From a virus: a stretch of DNA of 26,256 nt. The DNA lies in IMG/VR virus record IMGVR_UViG_3300010396_000095, positions 1-26,256 of that record; one strand, given 5' to 3'. This document shows positions 1 through 7,765 of the stretch, one piece after another; position 1 is the stretch's first letter, and each line of letters opens with the position of its first letter. Position numbers and translations under genes: made by a program. Below the pieces are notes generated by a model. It did no database searches and was not told the origin of the DNA. It saw nothing but the letters and a program-made list of their open reading frames with translations.

Positions 1-50
1 AATGGGCGGGCGGTAGGGAAGGCGGTGAGGGCGGAGGCGAGAACCGGATG

Positions 51-497
51 TTACGAGGTCGTGGTGCTGGCGATCCAATTCGTTCCGTCGTTGTACAGCC
101 AGCAGACCGAATATTGGACCGACAGCACCTTGCTGCTGGCGCCGTTAATCGTCTCGGTGGCGTTGGGAAGGATGGTCACGTTGTTGACGTTGTCCTTCTT
201 GATGACACAAACTTTCTGCCCCGCGCCAAGCGTGGACGGTGGTGGAAGCGTGACGCTTCTCGCGCCGCCAGTGGCGTCCATGTAGACGATGCAGTCGCCG
301 CCGACAGTGGCGCTCATGCTGTAGGAGGCGGTCTGTGCGTTCCACTTCAGCGTAACTGGGCCTGAGCAGGTGAACTGTGTGCAGACCTCGGCCGCATTCG
401 TTATCCCTCCGTTGGAATCGCGCTGGGGGATGGTGTTGGCGGTCGCGGCCGCGTCGTATTTGATGGTGTTGCCGAGTAGGGGAAGTGCTCCGGGCAT
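51..497 (-). CDS. Putative tail/receptor-region protein, 148 aa
   Basis: The family is not recognised with certainty. The 148-residue product is rich in Thr, Ser, Asn and Val and poor in charged residues, as in beta-structured tail-tip or fibre proteins. The segment around residues 80-140 (LPPPSTLGAGQKVCVIKKDN, then a run ending in WLYNDGTNWI) resembles the C-terminal beta modules of phage tail proteins, where a Gly-Thr-Asn-Trp pattern is common. The ATG at 497 follows a GGAGA Shine-Dalgarno-like stretch and lies 12 bases after the stop of the upstream tail gene, so it belongs to the same unit. It is the last gene visible at the left edge; bases 1-50 hold no start codon on this strand. A structural, surface-exposed role is inferred from composition and position only. 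Confidence 0.6.
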   Translation of the reverse strand: MPGALPLLGNTIKYDAAATANTIPQRDSNGGITNAAEVCTQFTCSGPVTLKWNAQTASYSMSATVGGDCIVYMDATGGARSVTLPPPSTLGAGQKVCVIKKDNVNNVTILPNATETINGASSKVLSVQYSVCWLYNDGTNWIASTTTS

Positions 498-509
498 GGA
501 ATCTCCAGG

Positions 510-1337
510 TCAGGCGACAAAGCTAAAAAAGAATGGTTGTTGCGGGTAAACGATCCAGTAGTCCGGCGCGTTCTGGGCGTAGGTGTTGTAGTAGTCGGCG
601 TAGGGCTCGCCGGTCGCCGGATCCTTGGTAATGACGCCCTCGTCCCAACCGCCGGCGTAGGGATTGGACAGGCTCTTGGGGGGCTGGTAGACGAACTTGT
701 AGGTGACCTGCCAACTGACGCCGCGGTCGGCGCTGACGCCGGTGATCTCGGTGCAGAGCCAGCAGCGGGCGTAGGGAGAGGGGTCCAGGTCCCACGGCCC
801 GTCGTTCACCGTTCCCACGTACGTCTTGGATTTATCGCCGGGGCTAGCGTATTCGACCCGCTTTACCGTGATCGTCGTGTTCGGAACGAGCTTGCTGACC
901 GTCTCGCCGTACTGCTTGCCCTTGTACATGCTGTGGATCAGGTTCCCGGTGAATCCGGCCCCGATGCCGACGTTGGTCTGGACCTGCTGGGCGGTGGAAC
1001 CCACCTCGACGTAGTTGTTGGTTCCGCCGAATTCCTCCTTGTAGAGAATCCGAACCTCGACCACGCCGTTGCTTAAGGTCCGCGGCCGGTACTGCCGCAG
1101 CAGGGCGTCGGGAATGTCGGGGTGGGGGGAGCCGAGCAGTAGATTGGGGCCGATCGGCAGGGCCTGTACCGCCAAGACGGCCTGAACTCGCTGGGCGGAG
1201 CCGCTGCCGGCCAACCCCTCGACGCGGGCGGTGCGGTAGTATTCCCACCCCTCCACATCCAGTTTGTCGGGCTGGCTGTCCGCTACGTCCAGATGGACGA
1301 TGTACAAACCGACGTTATATACTCCGGGATCGGGCAT
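510..1337 (-). CDS. Tail protein downstream of tape measure, 275 aa, unknown family
   Basis: No family is recognised. The protein has 275 residues, no membrane segment or signal peptide, and many Tyr, Pro, Val and Gly residues, suggesting a compact mainly beta protein. It ends in an aromatic tail (WIVYPQQPFFFSFVA). By position it follows the tape measure gene, where siphophages encode distal tail and tip proteins, so a tail-tip role is the best inference. The ATG at 1337 is only 27 bases from the start of the divergent plus-strand gene at 1365, and no Shine-Dalgarno sequence is obvious. If the tail operon is to reach this gene, transcription must run through that plus-strand gene in antisense, or the gene must have its own promoter. 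Confidence 0.65.
   Translation of the reverse strand: MPDPGVYNVGLYIVHLDVADSQPDKLDVEGWEYYRTARVEGLAGSGSAQRVQAVLAVQALPIGPNLLLGSPHPDIPDALLRQYRPRTLSNGVVEVRILYKEEFGGTNNYVEVGSTAQQVQTNVGIGAGFTGNLIHSMYKGKQYGETVSKLVPNTTITVKRVEYASPGDKSKTYVGTVNDGPWDLDPSPYARCWLCTEITGVSADRGVSWQVTYKFVYQPPKSLSNPYAGGWDEGVITKDPATGEPYADYYNTYAQNAPDYWIVYPQQPFFFSFVA
1294..1323 (+). promoter_or_regulatory. Candidate promoter for the plus-strand moron gene
   Basis: TATACT at 1318-1323 matches five of six positions of a sigma70-type -10 box. TGGACG at 1294-1299 matches four of six positions of a -35 box, with an 18-base spacer. Initiation near 1330 would leave a leader of about 35 bases before the ATG at 1365. The boxes lie inside the 5' end of the minus-strand tail gene. 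Planctomycete promoter rules are poorly defined, so this is only a candidate. Confidence 0.3.
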
Positions 1338-1364
1338 ATTATTTTCGGGGTAAGGAGGCGTTCA

Positions 1365-1988
1365 ATGTCGAGCGTGGATCAATGCGCCAACTGCGGCGCG
1401 CGGATTGGGAAACTGGAAACGCCGTACGTGTGGAAAGATCAGGCGGTGTGCGGAACGTGCTACGCCAAACTGGCCGGTAGTGATCTCGCTCCTGTCGCCC
1501 AGAGAACGCTCGCCACCGGCCCGCTGTCGCACTCAACAAGATGGCTGATCGCCTTGCTTTTGGTCCCGATTTCTCTTGTGTGTATTGGAATAATCGCAGT
1601 CGTTTCCAGCGGGGCAATCAGCAGCTTAATTGCCAAAAAGCATGCAGCGGAAGACATTCACTGCATGAGCAATTTGAGGCAAATCGCGATCGGCATTCAG
1701 TCCTACCGAGATGGCACAGGTCGATTCCCAGACGACTTGTCAGCAGTAGCCCCGCAGTACCTGACGTGCCCGACCAGCGGCAAGGCGTACGTATATTTGG
1801 GGAGAGGGATGCAGGACAAAATGCGCGATGATCGGGTGATCGCCTACGAACCTACATCCGCACACACAGGAACTGACGGCCAGGCTGAAAGCAATTTTCT
1901 TTTTGCGGATGGACATGTTGAATTAATGCGGTCTGGCGATGCGGAGCAAGCGATCCGGCGACTAAGTACTGGAAGTAATCCACCTTAG
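1365..1988 (+). CDS. Zinc-ribbon, single-TM, pseudopilin-like (H-X-DG type) membrane protein; phage moron
   Basis: This is the only convincing plus-strand gene. ATG 1365 follows AAGGAGG with 7-base spacing, a strong ribosome binding site. The 207-residue product has three parts. A zinc ribbon lies at C7, C10, C29 and C32. A hydrophobic membrane segment spans about 60-83. A C-terminal domain begins with NLRQIAIGIQSYRDGTGRFP (103-122) and ends with FLFADGHVE (178-186). That combination is like the DUF1559/H-X9-DG pseudopilin-like proteins abundant in planctomycetes, which makes this the best host clue in the window. It sits between two minus-strand tail genes. Its TAG overlaps the tape measure TAA by 4 bases on the opposite strand (TTAG/CTAA). 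By eye it looks more AT-rich than its neighbours. An independently expressed cargo gene is likely; its function is unknown. Confidence 0.85.
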   Translation: MSSVDQCANCGARIGKLETPYVWKDQAVCGTCYAKLAGSDLAPVAQRTLATGPLSHSTRWLIALLLVPISLVCIGIIAVVSSGAISSLIAKKHAAEDIHCMSNLRQIAIGIQSYRDGTGRFPDDLSAVAPQYLTCPTSGKAYVYLGRGMQDKMRDDRVIAYEPTSAHTGTDGQAESNFLFADGHVELMRSGDAEQAIRRLSTGSNPP

Positions 1989-4510
1989 TTGGTGACGCCC
2001 GGCAGCTTGTCGCTGATGTCCTGAAGTAGCTTCGTCTGCTGCTTCTGTTCGTCCTGAGTGGAAGGATTCTCCTTGCCGGACGATGCCATTCCCGCCGTCG
2101 GGATGCGCATGTAACGCGGATCCCATTCCTCCGACGTGGGCTTCTCGCCCCTGCCGCCCGGCGAACGGTCCTTGTTTTTCTCGTCACCCAGATGCTTTAG
2201 CAGCTTCTGCATCTCTTCGAAGTCGATGTCGCCATGGATGTACTTCTCCATGATCTCGTCGGTAAGCTTCTTGATGTCGCCCAAGGGGACCTTGGCCGAC
2301 TGGAGGCTGCGCACCCAATCGTCCGTCAGCTTCTTTTTCTCCTTGATCGACTCCAGCTCGCTCTCCAAGCTCTTGATGTTTGCCGCCTCGGCGGGCGTGG
2401 CGCCGGACTTCTTTAGCTCCTGATCCAAGCGATACTGCTCACCCAATCCCTTCGCGGCGGCAATCTGCTGCTGGAGGCTGTTGGTGAGGCTCTGTATCGC
2501 CCGCTGGTGCTCCTGCGCGGCTTTCGCCGACTCCTCGTGCGCCTTCTTCTCGTCCTGGAGGCTTTGGAGTTGCGCGAGCATCGTGAGGGCCTGCTGTCGC
2601 TCCGATTCGAAATCGTCGTGCTGCCGCCAGAGCATCGCGTCCTCTGGCCGGTTGCGGTACCGCTCGTGCCCTTCGAGATTGAAGGGGTTCTGCATGTCGC
2701 GGATCTTCTCGGCCTCTTGCGCGAGCGACCCCATGCCGAACGTGTTGATTTGTTCCTTCAGATGCTCGACCGTTTTCTCGATCGGGTCCATTGCGTCCTT
2801 GGCCGACTTGGCCATGCCGCCCAGATGCTTCCCCGCCTTGTCGGCCATGTCGGCCACTTCGCCCAGCCCTTCGGCGACCGACTGAGCCTTTTCCGCCTGC
2901 AAACCCCCCAAGTCTTTGGTTGCCTGATTGTACTCGTCAAGCAGCTTCTGAACCTGTGAAGCGGTCTCCGGGTTTCCTGCCGTATCATCGACGGCATAGG
3001 GCAGTCCCCCGTGATGAACCAGATGCTCGCCCTTATGGACGTGGGCGTTGTAACCACTAAAGGAAAGCATTCGTTCGTTTGGAACGTTTCCGCGCAAGAA
3101 AATCGCGTTGGCCTCGTCGTACTGCTGCTTCAGCTTGGCGACCAGCTCCTGCTCGTGAATGATCTTGCTGTCAAGGTCTGGGGCCGCATTTACCTCCGCC
3201 CGAATCGCCGGAATCGACAGTTTGGTGTCCGCCAGTTTCTGCATGTCGTTGGCGAGCTTCTGTACCGCGTCGTCCAGCAAGCCAAACTGCTGCACAGTGC
3301 GCAGCGCACCGATGCCCCAAGCCTCCATCGCGGTGGCGCTGCTGTCCCATGCCTGAGAGGTGTGGTAAAGCTGGTCCGCCAGAAGCGACAGCCCGGCAAC
3401 GACGGTCCCGGTGATGATTCCGCCGACCACCCGGCTTCCGCTGCCGAAATACTCGAGCGCGTCGCCGCCCTCGCGAGCTGCGGCGCGAACCGCATTGAAC
3501 GTTGCCGTCAGGGCGGGCATTGACAGGATCAAGGTGCCCGTGACTGCTACCGTTCCGCCGATGCCGACGGAGAGGTCCTGATGGCCACGAATCATCCTTG
3601 CCAAGTCTTGCAGATATGGCGACATTTCCACCACAACGTCGGCCAATGCCCCCTTCATGGCGTCCGTGGCCTTCGCCGCCTCCCGCTCCGCCGCCTCAAC
3701 CTTCGCAACGTCCTCGGCCGTTCGGGCAAAATGGCTTTGATCCGCTTCGGCGAATAAGTCGCGCAGGCCATCCTTCCCCTCCTTTAAGAGTGGCATCAGC
3801 TGGATCCACCCGCGGCCGAACAATGCCTGAGCATCCGCCGCCCGCCGGGCCGGGTTTTCGATCTTGTTCAGCGCCTCGGCGATCGATTCGAACTGCTCGG
3901 TGGGAGACTCGCCGGCCAGATCGCGAATTTGAAGGTGCAAGTCTTCGATCGCCCGCGTCACCTCAAGGGAGGTCGTTTGGCCGGTGGCCACACCGCCGAT
4001 GTTCTTCAGCATGCGGCCCAGGCCGGCCGTCAGCGAATCGACGCTGACCAGCGAAACGTCGGCTGCGTACTGGAGTTGACCAAGCTGGGTCGCAGTGGCG
4101 CCGATCGCCTCAGCGGTGCGGGCCTGTTGCCCGATCCCTTCGAACACGCCCTTGGCCGACTCGTAGACCCGGCTGCCGATCTCGTACGCCCCGATCGTTT
4201 CGAACATCAGGGTGAAGTGCTCGCGGGCCGTCGTGGCCTCTTCGCCCGCCTCCTTCAATTCCTGCTTGGCCTTGGCGATGCCGCGGGTCCAGGTGTCGAA
4301 CGAGATCTTTCCCTTGGATTCCAACTCGGAAAGCTTGGCCACCTCCGATTCGTACCGCTCCAGCGGCGTCCGGGTCTCCTCGACAATCCGGGCCACCTCC
4401 CGCTGCTCCTGCCCGAAAGCGCGGGCCGCACTCCGGGCGGTCTGCATCCCCGCTTCGAAGCCCGAGGCGTTGGCCTTTACGGCGGCGGCAAGAGTGACAA
4501 TGGTAGACAT
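1985..4510 (-). CDS. Tail tape measure protein
   Basis: At 841 residues this is the longest gene in the window. It is mostly alpha-helical and coiled-coil, with heptad-like stretches rich in Ala, Glu, Lys and Gln (about 20-110 and 600-790), and has two hydrophobic Gly/Ala segments around residues 315-385. It follows the tail chaperone pair directly (9 bases after the stop at 4520), the universal position of a siphophage tape measure. Tape measure length sets tail length at roughly 0.15 nm per residue, so a tail near 125 nm is a rough inference. The C-terminal third is highly charged (KDRSPGGRGEKPTSEEWDP). The start is ATG 4510. The stop overlaps the end of the convergent plus-strand gene by 4 bases. 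Confidence 0.9.
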   Translation of the reverse strand: MSTIVTLAAAVKANASGFEAGMQTARSAARAFGQEQREVARIVEETRTPLERYESEVAKLSELESKGKISFDTWTRGIAKAKQELKEAGEEATTAREHFTLMFETIGAYEIGSRVYESAKGVFEGIGQQARTAEAIGATATQLGQLQYAADVSLVSVDSLTAGLGRMLKNIGGVATGQTTSLEVTRAIEDLHLQIRDLAGESPTEQFESIAEALNKIENPARRAADAQALFGRGWIQLMPLLKEGKDGLRDLFAEADQSHFARTAEDVAKVEAAEREAAKATDAMKGALADVVVEMSPYLQDLARMIRGHQDLSVGIGGTVAVTGTLILSMPALTATFNAVRAAAREGGDALEYFGSGSRVVGGIITGTVVAGLSLLADQLYHTSQAWDSSATAMEAWGIGALRTVQQFGLLDDAVQKLANDMQKLADTKLSIPAIRAEVNAAPDLDSKIIHEQELVAKLKQQYDEANAIFLRGNVPNERMLSFSGYNAHVHKGEHLVHHGGLPYAVDDTAGNPETASQVQKLLDEYNQATKDLGGLQAEKAQSVAEGLGEVADMADKAGKHLGGMAKSAKDAMDPIEKTVEHLKEQINTFGMGSLAQEAEKIRDMQNPFNLEGHERYRNRPEDAMLWRQHDDFESERQQALTMLAQLQSLQDEKKAHEESAKAAQEHQRAIQSLTNSLQQQIAAAKGLGEQYRLDQELKKSGATPAEAANIKSLESELESIKEKKKLTDDWVRSLQSAKVPLGDIKKLTDEIMEKYIHGDIDFEEMQKLLKHLGDEKNKDRSPGGRGEKPTSEEWDPRYMRIPTAGMASSGKENPSTQDEQKQQTKLLQDISDKLPGVTN

Positions 4511-4519
4511 ACGAGATTC

Positions 4520-4765
4520 CTACCCGCCCATGGCGCGACGCATCTCTTCGGGGGATTGGGTTTGCGGGGTCGAATACTGGGGCATGAAATCCGCCGCGCT
4601 GCTCGGTGGCTGGTCCGCCGACTTGTGGACGTTCACGTACATCGCCAGAAACCGGGCCAGGAGAAGCTCGATCCGCTCCAGGACCGGCCGCTCCATGCGG
4701 TCCATCGCCCGCCGCTCTTCGAACTCGCGGGAGTTGATTCGCTCCTGCGCCTCGACCAGACTCAT
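4520..4765 (-). CDS. Tail assembly chaperone, distal (T) part, reached by -1 frameshift
   Basis: As an isolated frame this gives 81 residues from the ATG at 4765, which overlaps the upstream stop (ATGA). The same frame is open upstream to at least 4810, where it reads RPDRRYWLQLSERLGMSLVE, a typical start of the second domain of siphophage chaperone fusions (lambda gpT-like). The functional product is therefore most likely the C-terminal half of a fusion with the gene at 4762-5160, made by a -1 slip at 4810-4816. That fusion would have about 213 residues: 117 from the first frame and 96 from the second. Such proteins coat the tape measure during tail assembly and are absent from the mature virion. 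Independent starts at 4765 cannot be excluded. Confidence 0.8.
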   Translation of the reverse strand: MSLVEAQERINSREFEERRAMDRMERPVLERIELLLARFLAMYVNVHKSADQPPSSAADFMPQYSTPQTQSPEEMRRAMGG

Positions 4766-5160
4766 GCCGAGGCGTTCGGAGAGCTGGAGCCAGTAGCGGC
4801 GGTCCGGGCGTTTTTTAGGATTTCCTCCACGTCCTCGTCTTCGATCCCGTTGAGCTTCTTGGCGGCCACGTACAGACGGTCGAGGACCTTGGCCGAGCCG
4901 CGGCCCAGAATGCTCGCGTCCAGCTCGTTGAACATGGGATTGCCGGCCTCGTCGATCACCGCGATCGACACCAGCCGCGCCCGGACGTTTTCGAGGTTGA
5001 TCTTCTCCTTGTCGCCGTAGAGGGACGCTTCGAAGCGGTCCCGTACGGCGCCCGAGAGCGTGCGCACGCGCACGGATCCGCCGAGTTCGGGAACGGGAAC
5101 GTCGAGGGTCGGCAGCTTCGAAATGCCGGCCAACAGTTGGTCTTTGTTCAGCAGTGCCAT
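4762..5160 (-). CDS. Tail assembly chaperone, proximal (G-like) protein
   Basis: A 132-residue cytoplasmic protein between the tail tube and tape measure genes, the conserved place of the lambda gpG-type chaperone. It begins MALLNKDQLLAGISKLPTLD and carries a mixed alpha/beta domain followed by an acidic helix (NGIEDEDVEEIL, about 104-115). It then runs over the slippery codons CTA AAA AAC (codons 115-117) into a short Ala/Ser-rich tail. The ATG at 5160 is preceded by AAGGA with good spacing. In siphophages most ribosomes make this short form and a minority shift to make the G-T fusion, and the ratio matters for tail assembly. Family assignment rests on position, size and the frameshift architecture. 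Confidence 0.85.
   Translation of the reverse strand: MALLNKDQLLAGISKLPTLDVPVPELGGSVRVRTLSGAVRDRFEASLYGDKEKINLENVRARLVSIAVIDEAGNPMFNELDASILGRGSAKVLDRLYVAAKKLNGIEDEDVEEILKNARTAATGSSSPNASA
4810..4816 (-). promoter_or_regulatory. Programmed -1 ribosomal frameshift site (A AAA AAC)
   Basis: On the minus strand the bases read A AAA AAC, in phase with the upstream gene (codons CTA AAA AAC, 115-117). This is a canonical X XXY YYZ heptamer. A -1 slip here continues CGC CCG GAC CGC with no stop until 4520, joining the two chaperone frames. Position, phase and the sense of the resulting protein all agree with the lambda G/GT system. I did not establish a downstream stimulatory structure. Confidence 0.85.
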
Positions 5161-5193
5161 CTGAGAAGTCCTTAAAATGGGCTAGAGGAATCC

Positions 5194-5221
5194 GTGACCC
5201 CGATTAGGTCGGGATCGTCAC
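5194..5221 (-). terminator. Hairpin across the tail tube stop codon
   Basis: On the transcript GUGA pairs with UCAC and UCCCGA pairs with UCGGGG (last pair G-U), with loop CCUAA and a 3-base bulge. The loop contains the UAA stop of the tail tube gene. No U-run follows, so it is not a classical intrinsic terminator. It could stabilise or attenuate the tail tube message before the chaperone genes. Confidence 0.35.
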
Positions 5222-5626
5222 CAGGCCGGTGACCTTGATCGCGATGCGGGCCGACAGCTTGTTGTCGTGCGGGGCGGTCGGTTCAAATTCGGCGTAAAAG
5301 CCATTCCAGGAGATCGTCGTCGCAGCCGCGTCGGAAAGAATCAGCTTAAAGCCCCACTTCGTTCCGTTTTGGATGGAGGCGACGATGTTTTTCTGGGTCG
5401 CGTTGCCCGGTAGATAGTTCACGTCCATCGTGACCATGCCATTACTGATAAAACCGGCGATGAACTCCTCGGCCTCGCTCGGGCTGGTCAGATTGGACAC
5501 GTCGATGAACTTCCGCGACACCTTGGGGCCGGTGATGCGGACGACCTCGGCGACGGACACGTACGACCCGGAACTGTTGTCCTGAAGTACGGTGGAATAA
5601 CCGGACGTTGCAGCAGAAGCAGCCAT
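5204..5626 (-). CDS. Major tail tube protein
   Basis: A 140-residue protein of the lambda gpV/phage tail tube type, between the tail terminator and the chaperones. It has a beta-rich composition with regularly spaced short strands, a conserved-looking segment KFIDVSNLTSPSEAEEFIAG (about 39-58), and GMVTMDVNYLPGN (about 63-75). The second half, KWGFKLILSDAAATTISWNG then EFEPTAP, matches the usual tail-tube sandwich fold. It forms the stacked hexameric rings of the tail. The ATG at 5626 lacks a clear Shine-Dalgarno sequence. Instead it is preceded by TTCTGAAAAGTGAGA, nearly the same element as before the capsid gene. A hairpin covers the stop codon. Confidence 0.85.
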   Translation of the reverse strand: MAASAATSGYSTVLQDNSSGSYVSVAEVVRITGPKVSRKFIDVSNLTSPSEAEEFIAGFISNGMVTMDVNYLPGNATQKNIVASIQNGTKWGFKLILSDAAATTISWNGFYAEFEPTAPHDNKLSARIAIKVTGLVTIPT

Positions 5627-5734
5627 TGCAGTCTCACTTTTCAGAATCCGGCCGCTGGATTCGGAATGCCGCGAAGAGAAAAAAGAAAGGGGAGGCTCCG
5701 GCCGCGGCGTGGCCAGAGCACTCGGGAGCGACCC
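5627..5734 (-). promoter_or_regulatory. Tail tube gene leader, similar to the capsid gene leader
   Basis: The gap before the tail tube gene holds, in transcript order, GGGTCGCTCC, CTGGCC with CCGCGG, a pyrimidine tract TTTCTTTTTTCTCTTC, CCAGCGGCCGG and TTCTGAAAAGTGAGA, then the ATG. The same blocks in the same order lie upstream of the capsid gene at 9577-9668. It is probably a promoter, a transcript leader or a translation-boosting element for an abundant protein. No sigma70-like boxes are obvious. Confidence 0.55.
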
Positions 5735-5767
5735 GTCCCCTTTGGTTCGTGCGTGTTAATGGATTGG

Positions 5768-6181
5768 TTAGGCGCTGGTGTGCCAGATCATGTAGTCGGC
5801 ACTGCGCCCGAAGCTGCGAAGGGTCTCGTCGGTCGGCGACGGATCGACGAACGTACGCTTGCCGGATTCGAAGCAGCTTTTGATCGTCACCCCGCCGATG
5901 GTGTCCTTGTAGCCCTGAAGGGCCGCGAAGACGGCGGCATAGATCGACTTGGCGGTGGGGTAGTCCGGCGCCACGCAGTCAATCTGCACCCGCGACTGAC
6001 ACAAATTCGAGGAGCCGTCCATGGTGAAGTCTTCCACCCCGCTGATTCGCTTGAAGACGATGTAGGCGATATTGCCGACCGTCCGCGGCGCCTCATCGGG
6101 AAAGATGTTGCCGTTGACCGCATCGGACACGGCCGTGTTGCCGGACAGGATCGCGTAGATGGCATCGCCCAGGTCGGCCAT
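5768..6181 (-). CDS. Tail terminator / tail completion protein (DUF3168-like, gp17-type)
   Basis: A 137-residue protein starting MADLGDAIYAILSGNTAVSD, the helical opening typical of the DUF3168/tail-completion family. It continues with the IFPDEAP and IAYIVFKRISG strands of that fold, and later has VQIDCVAPDYPTAKSIYAAV (about 65-84), also characteristic. The role known for the family is to cap the tail tube and join it to the head. It lies between the gp10-like gene and the tail tube gene, as expected. The ATG at 6181 follows the upstream stop by only three bases. Confidence 0.82.
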   Translation of the reverse strand: MADLGDAIYAILSGNTAVSDAVNGNIFPDEAPRTVGNIAYIVFKRISGVEDFTMDGSSNLCQSRVQIDCVAPDYPTAKSIYAAVFAALQGYKDTIGGVTIKSCFESGKRTFVDPSPTDETLRSFGRSADYMIWHTSA

Positions 6182-6184
6182 GAT

Positions 6185-6712
6185 TTAGAGTGCCTCAACG
6201 TCGGAAGAGTTTTCTGCCAGACCGTGCTGCGCGAGGATGACGCCGACTTCCCGCTTGATCGCCTCGCCGATGATGCGCCCGACGGCGTCCTTATTCTCGT
6301 CGAACGCCGGGCGCAGGAACGGGTGGGCGGGAACGAACTGACGCAGATCGTTGATCATCCGGCGATACTTCCCGCCGCCGCGCCGCTTGCCGACGTGGTG
6401 GCCGAACTCGATGAAGGCTCCGTAGAACTGGTCGCCGATGAAATCCCCCGCGCCGGTCTGGATCAGGACCGTGACCTCGCCGCCCCGGGTGCGGGTACGC
6501 AGGTTAATCGAGTCGCGCAACTCCCCCGGCTTCACGTCCGCACGCGGCGGGCCGCTGTAGACCGGGCACTTGCCTTTGGCTGCGATCTGGATGATCTTCG
6601 CCCCTTCCCTCAGTGCGGTCCTCAGCACCTTCCGCTGGTCGATCTCCTTGGGGAGCTCGTCCAGCAGCGTTTCCAGATCGTCGATGCCTTCGATGATGAA
6701 GGTGAATTCCAT
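6185..6712 (-). CDS. HK97 gp10-like head-tail protein
   Basis: A 175-residue protein matching the HK97-gp10 family in layout. An N-terminal helix MEFTFIIEGIDDLETLLDEL is followed by a basic helix (RKVLRTALREGAKII, about 27-41) and the CPVYSGPP turn that precedes a beta-rich core. It ends in the AFIEFG and AHPFLRPAFDE motifs typical of the family. These proteins act at the head-tail junction or early tail assembly. The start is ATG 6712, which overlaps the TGA of the head-closure gene (TGATG); an upstream extension to 6982 would run through that gene and is not credible. Confidence 0.87.
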   Translation of the reverse strand: MEFTFIIEGIDDLETLLDELPKEIDQRKVLRTALREGAKIIQIAAKGKCPVYSGPPRADVKPGELRDSINLRTRTRGGEVTVLIQTGAGDFIGDQFYGAFIEFGHHVGKRRGGGKYRRMINDLRQFVPAHPFLRPAFDENKDAVGRIIGEAIKREVGVILAQHGLAENSSDVEAL

Positions 6713-7086
6713 CAGATCGCTTTTTCTACGACGTACAGGTCCCAATACTGGTGCTGTCCGTTCACGTCGATGACGGCGTTGATGCCGTAGTAGCGGGTCA
6801 ATCCGTTGCCGCCCACGACCTTGATGCGGTGTGCGGGCGTGGGGGTCACGTCCGACCGCCAGCGAATGCGAATCACCGCCGAATCGTCGGGCCGGGGCTG
6901 GTCGGCCAGGTACTGAACCCGTCCGCCCGCCGTCTTCCATTCGACCGTCCACGCCTCGCACAGCGTCTTGGGCGTCGCCCATGCGGTGATCGACCCGTCC
7001 GTGGTGCTGGAGGCCGTGGCGTCGTACTGGACGATGATTCGCCGCGGGCGGTGGGTAGAGACTTGGCCGTGGGGTTCAGTTCGCAC
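6712..7086 (-). CDS. Head closure / head-tail joining protein (SPP1 gp16-like)
   Basis: A 124-residue beta-barrel-type protein of the phage head-tail joining family. It shows an early strand IIVQYDAT, a central WTVEWKTAGGRVQYLADQ segment (about 46-63), and the closing strands RIRWRSDVTPTPAHRIKV and QYWDLYVVEKAI usual in this family. It plugs or extends the connector after DNA packaging. The start is GTG 7086, directly after the TAG of the connector gene, and its stop overlaps the next ATG. The order connector, joining protein, gp10-like, tail terminator is the standard HK97-like neck block. Confidence 0.83.
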   Translation of the reverse strand: MRTEPHGQVSTHRPRRIIVQYDATASSTTDGSITAWATPKTLCEAWTVEWKTAGGRVQYLADQPRPDDSAVIRIRWRSDVTPTPAHRIKVVGGNGLTRYYGINAVIDVNGQHQYWDLYVVEKAI

Positions 7087-7752
7087 CTACCAGACCTCCG
7101 CAACCGGATCGGAATCGATCAGGTCCTTGACGGCTTGGGGCAGGTCGCCCATCGGGCCGCTGGGCGCGTCGTACCACGCCGAAACGGTGGCGCAGATCGC
7201 CCGTCGGAACTTGGCCGGCACGTTCGCCCCCGAAGCCCCGTACCCGGCGGTGAACAGCACCTGCACCGCGTTGGGTCTCCACCAGTTGTTCGGCCAGTAC
7301 GACCCGCTGGCCGGGGACAGCCGCGGCGGCTCGCTGCTGGCGTCGACGATGTACGTGCTGGGGTCCATCGTCTGGAGCGAGTTGGACGTGTCGTAGTATT
7401 GGATCGACGCCACGCTCACCAGCGGGGACCGGGGCAGCTTCAACGCCCAGATGGACGGGTCCAGCGGCCAGGTGTTTTGCATCACCGGGGCGAGGGTGTT
7501 GGGGTTCCCCGGCGTGTACTGGCTGTTGGGAACCAGGGGGAACCGGTCGTAGGACGCGGTGTAAACCGTGTTGACCAGTGCCCGCCCGGCGTAATCCTCC
7601 ACCAGCGACCGCGCCATGGAGATCAGGTCGGCGATCTGCTCGTCGTGATCGTCGCCGTCGACGCGCAGCCACGATTTGACGTAGCTGACCGCCACCGGCT
7701 CGACAGCCGGGGGCGTCGTGATCGACAGCGAAAAGTGGGGTTGCTGGGCCAT
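7087..7752 (-). CDS. Head-tail connector (gp6/phiE125 gp8-like)
   Basis: A 221-residue protein with the typical connector opening PVAVSYVKSWLRVDGDDHDE (19-38), followed by a helix QIADLISMARSLVEDYAGRAL. This is the hallmark of the HK97 gp6/phiE125 gp8 family, whose rings sit under the portal. Two features distinguish it from short gp6 proteins: a middle beta-rich insertion (about 60-160) with many Pro, Tyr and Trp residues, and a closing helix (FRRAICATVSAWYDAPSG). It begins at ATG 7752, 13 bases after the previous gene's stop. Confidence 0.88.
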   Translation of the reverse strand: MAQQPHFSLSITTPPAVEPVAVSYVKSWLRVDGDDHDEQIADLISMARSLVEDYAGRALVNTVYTASYDRFPLVPNSQYTPGNPNTLAPVMQNTWPLDPSIWALKLPRSPLVSVASIQYYDTSNSLQTMDPSTYIVDASSEPPRLSPASGSYWPNNWWRPNAVQVLFTAGYGASGANVPAKFRRAICATVSAWYDAPSGPMGDLPQAVKDLIDSDPVAEVW

Positions 7753-7765
7753 GGGCTACCTCGAC

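Noticed and set aside
4520-4765. The second chaperone frame as a fully independent gene
   Set aside because: The frame carries a family-like sequence upstream of its ATG and a slippery site in correct phase, so a frameshift fusion explains it better.
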